Positions 6,678 through 6,780 of a DNA stretch of 6,780 nucleotides are shown here, piece by piece. Below the pieces are notes generated by a model. The model worked only from the letters and a program-made list of their open reading frames with translations. It did not search any database and was not told the DNA's origin. Position 1 is the first letter of the stretch, and every line of letters begins with the position of its first letter. The translations under genes and the position numbers were made by a program. The DNA comes from an uncultured Collinsella sp. (lineage in GTDB: Bacteria; Actinomycetota; Coriobacteriia; Coriobacteriales; Coriobacteriaceae): the NCBI GenBank assembly GCA_937926755.1, contig CALBBA010000056.1, positions 1 through 6,780 of the forward strand, read 5' to 3'.

Positions 6678-6780
6678 TACGACCTCCGTGCTCCGCACTC
6701 GGGACAGAACTTCTCGGTTCCAGAGAAGCGATATCCACATTCGGAACAGAACTTTGCAGCATTTTGCTGCGAATCGGAAT
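6677..6780 (-). CDS. C-terminal end of a second SPFH / zinc-ribbon protein (copy A, 5' part outside window)
   Basis: Only the last 33 codons and the TAA (6677-6679) are present. They encode SDSQQNAAKFCSECGY followed by RFSGTEKFCPECGARRS, a complete zinc ribbon with two CxxC pairs. The first part is nearly identical to the end of the SPFH protein at 1-1054, so this is very likely the C terminus of a paralogous YdjI-type SPFH protein whose body lies to the right of the window. It also shows what the cut C terminus of copy B probably looks like. Its stop overlaps the start of the membrane protein gene by one base. Assignment rests on paralogy to copy B. Confidence 0.75.
   Translation of the reverse strand, partial: SDSQQNAAKFCSECGYRFSGTEKFCPECGARRS
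6730..6780 (-). repeat. Paralogous repeat, right copy (zinc-ribbon coding end of SPFH copy A)
   Basis: This is the right partner of the repeat at 1-51. The four differences are spread out; one of the three transitions (6740) is silent. The divergence argues for an old gene duplication and against an assembly overlap, which would be identical. Confidence 0.9.

Overview
The window looks like chromosomal accessory DNA from a mid-GC actinobacterium of the Coriobacteriia, most likely Collinsella or a close relative. This is an inference. It rests on the YdjI-type SPFH/zinc-ribbon genes, the style of the 'MKALKCELCGG' zinc-ribbon protein, and an intergenic repeat built on TGGGAYGC-n2-TTTCC that I associate from memory with Collinsella genomes. 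No rRNA, tRNA, CRISPR array or transposase gene is visible.

Right part, minus strand (6780 down to 3914): a tight operon. It starts with the last 33 codons of an SPFH-family protein (copy A, cut by the window edge), which ends in a two-CxxC zinc ribbon. The stop of copy A overlaps the start of a four-helix membrane protein (TAATG). Twelve bases further on comes a HEPN-like gene carrying RNGIAH, an R-x4-H motif. It is split by one in-frame TAA, so it reads as a pseudogene or a recoded gene. Four bases after that begins a 490-residue protein with an N-terminal zinc ribbon, a helical middle and a charged coiled-coil tail.

Centre, plus strand (2545-3786): a single Fic-domain AMP-transferase gene with an N-terminal inhibitory motif, the full HPFYDGNGRTGR catalytic loop and a C-terminal winged-helix segment. 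It runs convergent with the right operon and divergent from the left one. The 538-base gap upstream of it holds a good promoter candidate overlapped by a near-palindrome, and two long RNA-capable hairpins inside a repeat-like element.

Left part, minus strand (2006 down to 1): a gene for a protein with an uncharacterised N-terminal region and a C-terminal FHA (phosphothreonine-binding) domain, then, 19 bases on, a second SPFH protein (copy B). Copy B is cut by the left edge inside the same C-terminal zinc ribbon. The first and last 51 bases of the window match at 47 positions, so the two SPFH genes are paralogues about 6.7 kb apart in the same orientation.

Taken together, the minus-strand genes resemble a membrane-associated stress module of the Bacillus YdjG/YdjH/YdjI kind: SPFH scaffold, zinc-ribbon proteins and small membrane protein, here with FHA and HEPN parts added. 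The functional link is inferred from gene order and has not been demonstrated. Fic may be independent cargo or a regulator that lies within the cluster.
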